Shown here piece by piece: positions 12,561-25,200 of a stretch of 64,000 nucleotides of DNA. The stretch spans positions 3,483,373 through 3,547,372 of the forward strand of contig KL647290.1 of the NCBI GenBank assembly GCA_000727475.1, read 5' to 3'. The notes beneath the pieces were generated by a model. It was not told the DNA's origin, searched no databases, and saw only the letters and a program-made list of their open reading frames with translations. The position numbers and the translations under genes were made by a program. The stretch is from Sarcocystis neurona. Lineage: Eukaryota; Apicomplexa; Conoidasida; Eucoccidiorida; Sarcocystidae. Position 1 is the stretch's first letter, and each line of letters starts with the position of its first letter.

Positions 12561-15500
12561 CTTCTTACTAAGCACTCAAACAGATTATGTGGCGTTTTAC
12601 TGTGTTACTACGTTATTTATTATAGTAAAAGAAGTCGCTCCTGAAGTCTGGTGGATATGAAGCAAAGGTGTTGGCACCCTCCGCGTCGCAAGGAGCTGCG
12701 CGTGTAGTGTTACGCAGACTCGACAGAGCAACTATATATGCATGTGCACCTATACACATGAATACAATTTGATTTTCCCTCACTTTCTCTACCCTGTTAC
12801 AGCAACGCCTCGCTGCAAACGCGTGTACGAGCAGCTTTGCTACAGGAGAAATGAGGACACGTGCAGCGCAACATTTGCGGACGCAGCACATAGAAGCGTA
12901 GCTGCACACGCACAAATTTCGCGTTCTGCTGCCTGAATGTGTCGTGAAACGGTGGCGCTGCTTTAGAAAAGTCGGGCTGCACGAATGACTTGGATCTCGG
13001 CCCAAAGTTTCCGAACCTGAATCTCAGTGTTTGTGCATACATAGAAACAAAGCATACGTATACGGAGTACAGCACTGCGTGTGCACACTCCTGTACGTAC
13101 AGAACTGCGTGTACACACTCCTAGACGTACGGACATACCTACGTACGTATGTACGTATCTATTTCTCTACATACAAACATATCTAACTTGAAGGGACACA
13201 GTGTTTGCAAATGACAAGTGTGTCGCGAGGATCCACAGTCAGCTACAACGAAGTCTGATGTACATCCACAACTGCGAGCGCTTTTTCACTTGTGCGCGGC
13301 CGATGCATTCAAAAGAAAAATGGACGTCTACCATGCGCCAGGAAATCTCTTTTCTTAACGATGGCTGTCTGCCGAATAATCCCGATTGTTAAGGTACACG
13401 CAAAAAATGGCAAATGCAACTCCACCATACACGAAGGTATATGCAGATACAGGTACTTACCTCCGCAGGTATGCCTGTATCAGTCACTCTGTACCCGTGC
13501 TTTTCCACTGGTGGAAGGAAATGTCTGTCCCAATCGATTTCAAATTCTCTCGATCGACGTCCCCGCGTGGCGTCTAACGTACTGAGGTATTCTTTCTCTC
13601 CTCCGTGCCCGACTGTCTAGAAACAAACCTGTGTTCTTTCTACACCAGCAAGCAATTCTCTCGTTTTCTTCTGGAGGACAGACGAAAATCACCAGGTACT
13701 GTGTGTTTACGTCTTACGGTGAACTCTTTATCCCTTCGCGTCCCTATCAAAAAAACCTCCCTACGCAGCTACATTTTCTCAACCATCAACGTTCGTTCCC
13801 CTTGAAATCATGACGGTCGTAGGCTCTACGACGAGTAGAAGTTGCCCACTAGTACACTTTCATTGAACCTCTCCTCCAAAGGTATTGTCCTGAGCATTGC
13901 TATTAGGCCATACTCGCCTCTTCCTAGCGTTGATTTCATATGCACTTCCCTCCGCAACAAAATAGGAGCTCTCTCATTTTCTCGGGGCAGAAGGTCCTCG
14001 CACATTCTTGCCACTAGTGTTCTACACACCAGCCGTAGGTATTCACGGTGGCCGTGCTGTCTTCAGCTGTCGGCAACAGAGACATTTATTGTATTCAGAG
14101 CCCAATTTCCAATTCATGTCATCGACAATTTACTCTTCCCAACAAGAAATTCCAAAAGGGAGTTCCTACATCTACACGAGTATACACATATACGATATTT
14201 ACGCAGTATACAAAAGAGATGATCTCCCTTGTAGACAGGAGTAAAATTCGCCACTGCGAAGGTCGACTCCGCACTCGTAGGTGAAATGATGTCGGACTGC
14301 AGACAGAGAGACGCCTTTTTTCCTCACTTCATTACGGGTATAACTATTTCGGCTACCGATAGAGGGTTGGCTTTCTTCTGTTTAAAGACTCTTTCTTCTG
14401 TTGACCAAAGCGGATTCTGCTTTTGGAAGAATGAAATCTACATAGGTGGCAGTAGACATCAGTATAGGAAAATACAGACAAGCGTCTACCTACAGTAGGG
14501 CCTTTCCTCTCCTACGAACAAAGAAGCCCTCTTCCATGTATTTACGCATCTCTCCTTTTTGGCGATAGTATTAACACAACGATTTCTTCTCCCTCACGCA
14601 ACAAACAACTCCCTATTTCAATCAGAATAGGAAATCCGGTCTACAACCATTCTTTCTTCGTTACTCGTTTCACACGGTATGTCTTGCCAGTTCAAGTATA
14701 TACGTATTCATAGTACCAACGTGCAGACACACACATGTGTACCTGTATGTATACAAATACATATATGGATATACATTTAGATTCAAGAACCGAATTCTCG
14801 CGCGCATCAAGAGAAAAAGAGTAGCATCCTTTAGTAGAAAAGTGTTTTACTTGTTGACGTGCAAACCCTCGTCGCGGCAAACAGGCAAGTATTTTCTTCT
14901 AAGTCCGGAGAAAGTATCTCGTCGTTTTACAGGGTAATACTCTAGTCTAGAAGTCGAAGACCTGCGTCTTCTTTAAGGGAAATTATCGCCGTTACGCCCT
15001 ATGTTACATATGCCAAAGAGATCTGCTCCCGAAGAGACGTACAACCACCTGCTTTTCTGCAATTCAATACACGAAATTGTACACACTGTTGAGACCGTAT
15101 TCCCAAGCTCCTGCAGCAACTGCAGCAGTGCCGTCCGCACTTCCAGTGATTGGCAAAGCACACGGTGTTTCTCCGGTAGGAAGCGACCAGGCGAAGCGAT
15201 AGCAGCAACGTAGGAGCAGCAGGGAGGACAGCAGAAGGAGTACAACGGGAAGCAACATCGACCACAGCAGCACAAACAGGAGCAGCAACCGCAAGAGACG
15301 GTGCAGCAGGAGGCGGCGCATTAGCAGAAGGAGTAGCGGCGGCAGCAAAGCAGTTGCTGCAACAGCAGGAGCGCTGTAGCAACAGGAGCAGCAGGGCCTG
15401 TCGCACGCCGGAAAGGAAGGCAAAGGATATTGGGCAGCTGCGCGTTTGGACACGTGCTAAGGCAGTTTACTTGCTGCTGCAGCTGCTGAAGCGGAGCGAG

Positions 15501-15611
15501 TAGAGGGCTAGGCGATGCAGCTTCACGAATCTATACAAATTACCTATAGTCGTACATGTGTACAGTTGTGCTGCCGCCGGACCTGCCGCTAGAACCGGTG
15601 CTGCGGCAGCC
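12561..15611. other. Region without a recognised gene; compositionally distinct block 13.2-15.0 kb
   Basis: No gene recognised. At 13081-13145 a unit of about 32 bases around CTGCGTGT(G/A)CACACTCCT occurs twice, followed by alternating TACG/TATG. From about 13200 to 15000 the sequence loses the TG/CA and TATA repeats seen elsewhere and becomes rich in CTCCCT, TTTTCTC and short A runs. Open frames there (for example 13842-14222 plus) have no recognisable domain. From about 15060 to 15480 a CAG-rich tract (CTG on the minus strand) lies just downstream of the CARM1 stop codon. Confidence 0.45.
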
Positions 15612-16182
15612 CTAAACGTTTTTACCGGTTGATCCTGAGCGACCAGTTTCCTGTTCCGTCGCACGTGGAGAGGCAACAGCAGCAGCACCAGAGCCAAACG
15701 CAGAAAAGGAAGCGTTTCTTTCATGTGCCGGTGCTATATGATTGCTCCCGCTTGTGTTTGACGCATGGTGGAAAGCAGCAGCCGAGTAGTTGTAGCTGTG
15801 CAATGAAGTCGAAAAGTAACGGTATACCGGATCCTGCGGGGAGGAGACGAAGGAAACAAAGGAACACGGCCTTCCAGTCAAAGAAGCACAGCAACAAGAC
15901 TCCGACGCAAAATAGTACAGGACCACACACGACGGACGAAACGCTAAACTTCGGAAGCACAGGGACGTCCAGCAAGCGCAGCTGTGTTTATACACGCATA
16001 TGCGATTCCATGTGTACAGAGGGGCCACGTTGTGACAAGCAAATACTCTTATATATATATGAGGCTGTGCGAACTGACCTTCACCGGTTCAAAACACACA
16101 CACACACATACATACATATACATATATATATCTCTATATATATACATATATGTGAGGCTGCGCAAACTGGCGTCGACCCATT

Positions 16183-16213
<31 letters not shown>

Positions 16214-19200
16214 TCGCGCATACGAGCGTAGGTATATGCACGCCAACATGTACTTACGTGTACACAAACAGATCGCTAGTCGCAGAGAGGGTTCATGGAG
16301 ACGCTAATATTTCACTGAGTTGAGCTCATTCAATACAAGTCAGTCCTCAAGTGGAAGACGTGGGAAGGACGCGGTTTTAGCGTGTTCGCAGATATGTGTA
16401 AACATGTGCACGGTACACACGTGCATATGCGCGGGTCTGTACGCCCTGTGGATATCTTTCCAGTGCAGCAGAAACAGCTCTGCCAGCCTTCAGCGCTGCA
16501 ACCTTTTTCTGCACTACCTTCAGACCAAGTCCCGTCGCAAAAGTAGATATGTTTGTACAGCCTGTTTGTACACTGTCTCCACATCGAAGAGGAACAAAGA
16601 GGAAGAACCAACAAAACTGGTACAACATACCTTCAAATCAACTCCGGTGGCTGAAACGGATATATCTGAGTCTTCCAGGCGAAGAGAGGCGAACACGTGG
16701 TAGCTCTGCTGCCTGTTGCCGACCAAATGGATGAAGCCCTTCACTCGCTGGTGCTCGTTTGCTGCGAGTGGTTTGGCGAAAAGAAAGCGGGTCTGGTACC
16801 AGTGCGTGGGTGGGTCAAACGGAGAAGTGCTGAAGCTAGAGAAAGCAGCAGAGCCGTCGAACGCTACATCAAACCAGCCTGAAACCGCATGCAGTTACAC
16901 GACATCTTGAGCGAGACAGTAACTGTACAAGGTACTCCCACGCAGCCCCACACACCTGACCATACAAACATATCCATTTGTACTGCACACACGTGTGCAA
17001 CCCGCGCCGCTGTGATGAGAGACGATTTGAGCGGAAGTAGGAAGCCAAGCCATCGGATACCCAGCATCGAGGTAGCCTCTAAACGCGTCAACTTCAAAAC
17101 ACGGAATACACGGGGACGGCACGTTTGTGTGGAGAATCAACACGAACAAATGGCATCCAAACCGTCATGAATCCAACACCGAAGTAGCCTCTAAACGCGC
17201 GAACCGTCCACAGGGAATATAGGGGAATAGGGCTTGTAGGCAGATAGTCACAAGTAAGTCTATACACAAAACCCCTGCGTGGAATCAGATATGTCTCATA
17301 TTTTTTCGTGTAGAATACGTTTCACTGGTCTGAGGTCGGCAGTCAACCTCGAGAAGAAAGTGGTAGAGCCACCGAACGCCACACCGACTTCTGAACACAC
17401 AGAGCAGACCGACGCCGCAAAGCGAGGAAGAGAAAAATAGAGAGGCGCGTGCACGTATGAATGCAGATTCACATACGTATCAAAAGACTCACACAACCGT
17501 GGCAAGAACAAAATGGTGCGGCTGGAGATTGCCCCTTGCATCGCGCCCTCCCGGCAAACATCACTGAGATACAGGTAGCCAAAGAGACATGCTGAAGCTG
17601 CAGAAAATATCGAAGAGTCATCGAAGCCTCTAGTGAAGCAGATTTGTACACACTACAACCACACACACAGGTACGTTCGCCAGAGGCAGAAAAAAGTCAG
17701 AGACGGAAGCACAGGCAAAGACGCCCGCACTGAATGTCAGTGGTGCCCACAAAAGCACATACACACACACAGTCACATATACGTATATAGAGGCAGCAGA
17801 CATACGAAAATTACAGGACATCTCGCTATCTCTCTCTCCTGAGATACTTATACACATAAATATACATATATATATATATATGATTGTACGTGTCCTTCTC
17901 TGTGGCTGGTGTATAGGTTGGCAGAGTCTAGAACCAGTTGCGTGGAAGGGAGAAGGACCGAAAATACACGGAGTGCAGCACGAGGCACGCAGGCAGCGCC
18001 GCGCCCTCCAACCGAAGTACACTCGCATTTCACCGTGGAAAAGAAGAGGGCAAATGCGTGCAGTTCACAAGCGAAATGCCTACACGTATGGGTCACGCGA
18101 GCACATGTCTCTTCACCATATACCAACATGGTAGTGAGTGTCTACGTACACATATCAGAGTAGGTAAAGAAACGTGCACATACCGGAGCGAAGCTCGGGT
18201 CAGTCGATGCTTCTCCGTTGAAACAGCCTGGCATCACGGACGTACGTGGCTCAGGTGTCATCGCAGGTGAGGCATCGAGAACCAGGGAAAAAAGAACACA
18301 TTCCCACAAATATATATAGGTAGGATGTTTCACATATATGCATTCACATATATGCATATGAGGGCCATTCATAGAGAAGCGCGTACACATATATATATAT
18401 ATACATATACATGTAAACCCGTATATGTGCAAGCTGCAATATTACCTGCCAGTCCATGGAGCACCGCTGGGGCGGGCAGCACGTACTGCAAAGGAAGGTA
18501 AATCTGCATATTTTTCCACACACAGCAAACAGACGTGTCTACAGCAGATGACAAAGATCATATGTATACGTGTACGTATGTGTGTACACGTATACATCCG
18601 TAAATCATACACACTGTCTGCACATACACACATACATCAGTCTATGTACATACTCTTGTTGTTCAGAGGCATAGACACATATGCACATATATATACACAT
18701 ATGTGTATGTATATATAGATATATGCACATATTTGTCTAGATCTGCATGGATACGTAAGTGGGTGTCCGTCACACTGTCACACTATGTCTAAATACTCTT
18801 CGTGTGTCTGCGTACAGAGTTGTGTTTACACGTGCATGCACACACCCGCTACACAGAGGGACTCAAAACAATGTGTCTGGATACAACCTGCATGCTTACG
18901 TATTTAGGCCGGTAAAAATGAAATGCTGTGGCCAGGCACACGTGTGCATATCTGTGTGCCTATGTGAAAGAGTACATATACATACATATAAATCCGTAAG
19001 TATTCACAGGCTACGTACGAAGACATGCAGAGACATACTTCTGCAAAAGATCCCTACCTCCAGCCGAAGACACACGAGCCCACTGACGGGGCACTTAGAC
19101 AGACACCTAGAGCAGAAATTATAAATGTGTCTACGCGTACATACGTGTAAAGGCGTGTGTATACCTCACGTAAGAATCAAACGTATACCAGCGTAGGTAA

Positions 19201-22200
19201 GCCCCCTTACAAACTCTCCTGGGGCATTAAGGTGTCGCTTCACTACTACAAATGTTCCTACCACCACTACTAATCCAGGGAACACTGCCCCTTATACTTA
19301 CGGCCATAACTACCGTTTCTACTGCTGCTGAGGACACCAGTACTCCAGCTCGTAAATTCGCATACACATTCATATCTGTATATATATATATATATACATA
19401 TGCAGACCAGTAGAAAGTGAGACACACATACATACATGTATGATCTCGCGTGCGTGTATATACGAATGTGTGTGCATTTGAGAACGAGCTCCATGCGAAC
19501 ACATATACATGTATATATATATATATACGCATGTACGTAGTGATGAAGATCTTCTCAAGCTCACCGCACACACACGCCATGTGTACACGCAGATACATCC
19601 TAGACACACACGTGAACTTGCGCACGTTGATTCATATAGAACCGTCCTTTATCTCGTTATGGAAAAGCCTTTTGTTTCGTACGTCTTTCAAAACGTCAAC
19701 GGTAAGAGTGCGCCAGTCGAACATTCGGCGATGCGCAGGAGCCACCAGGAGAGCAGGATCGACGAGGTCTGCAGCAGAAAGCCCCCCACCCGCGACGTGA
19801 AACAGAAAAGTCGGGGTAAGAAGGAGTATATCTAGAGTGTGACGAAAAATACATCGACTCCTCTGACGAACTGCACACATACGCGGTGCCGCCTCCATAG
19901 AAGCAGGATGTGGCTTACACAAAAGTAAATCTTCCTTTGTCGAACCCAAGGGGACTGAACTGATGAAAAGAGTATCAGGACAAATACGTAAAAGTACAGC
20001 GTCCATATTGTGGTTGCGCAAATAACGAAGAGGCAAATGTACGTTGCGTAAAAGTACGATGCGTACCACGCTACAAACAGCTCAGACAATCCGCTCCACT
20101 AGCACAGCTGCAAAGAGACTGGGAACACCAGGTCAATTCGCCCAGGGCGGGTTGAAAGACAGCTATCGCTAAAGAAGAGAAACCTCTCTACTTGCGCTCC
20201 AGTTGCGAGCAGCACAGGTATATGTGATGCAGCACGCATTGTAAGAGAAGATATGTGAGTGACGCTAGAAAGCTCAAGAACCCGACGACCCCGGCAAACA
20301 GCCAGCGCACGCAAGACGACCTGCAGAAAAAGAGTGGGAGAGAGGCAAGAAGCAGCTGCGGACACATAGAGGAAACCACGCGCTAGAAATAGTAGCACCA
20401 ATTACAACAACGGCAACAGCGTCGAACACCACGGCAGCAGCAAAAGAAGAAGCCAGCGGCACCGCGAGCCGCAGCACCAGAACAAAGAGCAGCACCCACA
20501 CGAACACAGAGGCGCTCGGGAGCCACAAACACCGGCAGCAAGTAAGCAGCCGAGCAGTGGTGACAGCAGTAGCCACAAGAGCACTGGCAGAAAGAGACCA
20601 CCAGTTGCAGCACCGGCAGCAAGAGGAGCTGCTAACGTGATATTGCACGACATATACTCGTTCCAGCCGCAGGAGGGGTCACGGCAACAGCAGCAGCGAC
20701 CCGCGCCGCGGGAGCAGCCACAGAAAGACAACGGCGCGGACAGAGGCTACGTGTGCCCTTCTCTTTCCTCAGTATAGCTGCCCTACGTTCCCCGCCTACA
20801 CAGAGACACCTAAAAGGAGGCGAGCAACCCACACCACTACGCAGAGGCATTCGTGTGTATCTCACGGAGACGCAGCTATGCTACAATGCGGGTGACAGCA
20901 CCAGTCGAGATGAGATCGTAAGACCTACGAAGCGCGCTCTACGAAGACTCTATACCTGCGTGCAGTAATATTACACTATGACGGAGTATTGTGTGACCTG
21001 AGGCGTGGCGTAGACAAACTCAAGTAATCCTTCGTCTCAATATTCATCCTTTCAGTAAACAGGCTATCGATATGTACGTGTGATGCCGTGTGTACACGCA
21101 TACCCGCGTGCCGTCGATATACACCTATAAATAGATTTCAGATAGTTGCATATGTGTAAATGCATCATAGACGAACTTAGGTCTCTTTCGGCTACGACAC
21201 ATACAAATACAACGAGGGTTTCCTTCTGTCGTAGGAGGGCCACCCGAACAAAGTGAGGAGCTGCGCGAACTGGAGAAAAGAGTCTGAATCGTCTGCTGCA
21301 ACAATCCCACAGAGCTACTTACTACCTTCGACCGTTAACACGTGGGACGGCACTGGTCCTGTTGCTGCGCTTTCTGCGCAGCGTTACTGCTGCTGTTGCT
21401 ATCAGGGGGCAGTCGCGGCTACTGGTGATATACCCGGTTCTGCAGGTGCTGCTACCTTTGGTTACTGCTACTGCTGTCTCCGCTGCTTTTCCGCAGCTAA
21501 GGCTCTCCGGCTGCTGCCGCCGTTTCGTTGGCGCGAAGGTTGCTGGTTGCACTGACCCACGACAGGCTGCCTGAAACTCTCAGCCACAGCAGTGGCATGT
21601 GCAGCAGAGATATCGATGCCAAAGAACTTATGCTGTTTCCACATATCCGCTTTGCACAAAAACTCCTGATAGAGAGCAGCATCCGTGAAAGGAGCCACCG
21701 CCAGCACACAACGACTTGGGTACATCTTCCCTGCAACAGTGAGAAGAACAGCACCAGCAGCGAACGGAAATGCAGCAGAAGCAAAGCGACGGCGGGAGCA
21801 GCAGCAGCAGAAGCACCAGAAGCAGAGCGGCAGCACAGGCAAAAGCAGCTGCCCCAGCAGCAGCTGCTGGAGAAACAGCACTAGCAAGCAGCAGGGAGAA
21901 CCGGAGCAACAACGGCGCAGCGTCGGGAGCGACAACGCACAACAGAAACACCACCGTGTACACAAATACCATCGCGTAGACACAAACCAGTTAACAAAAC
22001 GGCAACACCAATTCATACGTGTATCTTAATCGTTAAATATACCGACTTACGACCGGCCGCCCAGATGTCTCATGTACTACAAAGCATGTATATACGTATA
22101 CAGATGCTTTACTATACCTGACGCCTCGTGGACGCTTACATACTCAGGTGTACCTACCGTAATACATACATACGCAGGCTCAGGTATGCCTACTGCAGTA

Positions 22201-25200
22201 TGTATACACGCACGTATACGCAAGTGTGTCCGTTGCGACATATATATATATATATATATACGCAGAGAGAGACCGAGAGACACAGAGATATACACTCAGG
22301 TATGTATGTTACAGTATAGATATAGAAGCATGTACTCAGGCTCGTATGTTAAAATATGTGCGTATGTATATCCTCGGGTCTATTTCTTGAAATGCGTATA
22401 CGTCTCTCTACGTAGGTATATACGTTTTTATTTGTACCTGCCGCGGGGCTACCAGGCGAGCTGGTAAGTGAGTCAAGAACCACGCTTGCAAACAGCTTGT
22501 ACGTGCGCAAGAGGACGCGCGTCTACGCCCATCTCCATATATCCACGTGAATACGCGTCCCTCTTAACGTGTACGTTACCACACCGCCACACGTACACGC
22601 ACACACACCAGCTGTAGAACGCAGTCCATACCTATATATATATATACACGATGACGTACAGCAGCACACTCAAAATCTACGTACATACGTATGCACAAGC
22701 GTTGTCGCGCAGCCGTTACCCTGCGCAAGTGGGGCACTGACGCATTTTTTACTGGTGAAAACTGATGACGCACCAGCAGCCGAACAGCATAATACGACGT
22801 ACGAGCTGCACTGTGGGGTCGTTTCACTTCAGGTGGGGCAGGAGCAAAGAAGCATTGGGGAATCGTCAAAAAAAAGATGGGAACGGGGCACTGTGGTAGA
22901 CGTGGTACAGGAAGACGCAAAAAGGAAGCGAGTTTTGCAAGAACAGTGTACTCCACGCAGTGCATATATGGGGCACACACGCAACCACATAGACGTTGCG
23001 TAGGTTTACGTGATTACATCGTATGCGTAGGGAAGGTCGTCCCGTATAGCAGTGACCACACAAGCGGACATTCAGACAAGCATCCGGTTTTGGAAAAACG
23101 TACTCAATCGTTCTACTGCTCACCGTCAATACTCTTTTACCTGCTGCGCCCGAGAGATCTGGTTCTGTGAATCACGCTGTCGGTAGGTCCCTGCCGCTGA
23201 TCTCTGTGCTGCTGCCGGACTGTTACTGCTGGCGCTTCGATGACAGCAGCTGTTGCTGGTGCTCTTGCTTCTAGCCCAACTGCTGCTGCAGCTGCCAACG
23301 CGCATGTCCTGCAGGTGGTGCCGCTGCGGTTGCTGCTGACGTCGTTGCTGCGTCTTCTGCTGAGGTCATCTTTAAAAACTTGCTGTTTCACTAGTCCGTC
23401 AACGTGCAGATGTTAAAGCATGCATTTCCTCTGCCTCCTGTTGGTGCCGCGGTTCGTTGCTGCTGCCGCTGCCGCTTTTCGCGCCGCTGTTGGTGTGTTG
23501 CGGATACTGTTCTTGCTGTGGCTGAGCTGCTAGTGCGCCTGTTGGTCTGCTGCTGCGGTTTTTCGTATTCGGTTCTGCTATTTGTCTTCGCTCTGTCTAC
23601 AAATAGCGTTGCTGCTGCTTCTGTCTCACGTGCCACTGCTGTTCCTTCACCGTAGCTGCAGCTGTGCCCTTGCTGCTGTTTAACTGTACGTATTCCCGCT
23701 GCTGCCTCACTAATTCCTGCAGCTTCTGTAGTATTCTGGCAGTTGTCCAGATGTCCATGCTAGTGGAGTTGCTGCTGGCGTCGCTGCTGCCGCTGCAAGT
23801 GGTACCGCTGCTATCGTCCCTGGTGTTACCGCTGCTGCTATTACGCTGCTGTTCTGCTTCTTCTGCTCTAGTTTTGAAGCTCCTGCTCGTGTGCTGTTGC
23901 TGCTGCCTCTGCAGCTACTACTGCTGCGGGTGTGCTGCCGCTCCCACGCTGCTGCTCCGGCTGCTCTGCACCCGCTGAGGCTCTGTTGCGGCCGCCTCGA
24001 CCACTACGGTTCTCTCACCGCCGGGTTTAAGGAAGCGATCGCGGGCGATAAGATACGTCTCTATCATTCTTTCATTGAAAAGAAAAGTCCCCAGCGGCTC
24101 GGACACGAGCGCGTCTACTTTCTCCGGCACGTCTGTGCTGCTGAGCTGTTCTACGCATGCATGTAATATTACAATTCGCCGGCCTATGTGAGGGTTTTTT
24201 CGACACAGCAAGTCGATCGTAGCAGCCATTCGGCTGGCCTCGACCGCATACCTGAAAGTAGAAAGACAAAGCGGCGGCGGCAGAAGTCGCAGACATGCAC
24301 AAGACACAGCACTACGGGCTCACGCTGCACCCTAGTCATACGAATTTACACACGTGAACGGATACAGAAATGCACACTCATCTAAATATATAGATGTGTG
24401 CCTACGTACCTCCCTGGAGCGGCATCAGGAGCATCAAACTGCAAGGCGGGGACCACAAGCGTCACACGAGCAACAGCGTGGCTACAACAGCAACAGCAGC
24501 CCATATAGCAGACTTAGTGACAGCAGTAGAGGCAGCAGCAAGAGCATCCGTGGCAACCATCGCCGCAGGAGGAACAGCGTATGCCAGCAGGAGCCGTGCT
24601 CGCTGCAGCAGGTGCAACCCTACCCAGCTCGAGCAGAAACGTTATTAGTAGGAGCAACAGTACTACTAGACGCAGCCCACTAGCGGCGAAAGCAGCGGTC
24701 GAGTACAGCGGGATCGGCAGTTTCTCCAGCTGCGTGTCGCAGACTTGCACGATTCAAAACGTAAGTCCTAAGAAGCGACACTAGAGACAAGCATATACAT
24801 ACATCATATATCCACACGTGCGAATATCTGCAGACAGACGTACAAATATATATTATGTGTACACACGCGCACACACGTCTACGCATTCACGTACGTATGG
24901 ATAAATGCGGTAGTCCGTATACGCCAGCATACGTATGCACTCGTACGTAGATCCATATTCTTGTACACGGACGCTTATGTGTGTCCGTGTGTAGTCCAAA
25001 TGTACAAGTGTACAAGCACGGGCTCCTGCGGGCACCAGCAAGGCGCCGACTAAATAGCAACGAAGACGCTGCTGCTGCGCAGGCAGTCCGCTACTGCGGG
25101 TACGGGGACACACACAGATCCCTATATATATATATATAAATGTACAGAAATGCATATGGATTACAACCAGTGGAGAGCACGGGACTGTACATACAAGGAC

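Noticed and set aside
12393..12575. Minus-strand frame containing SNPGPLACEASV
   Set aside because: It is the antisense translation of the tRNA-Val gene; similar peptides are common false annotations.
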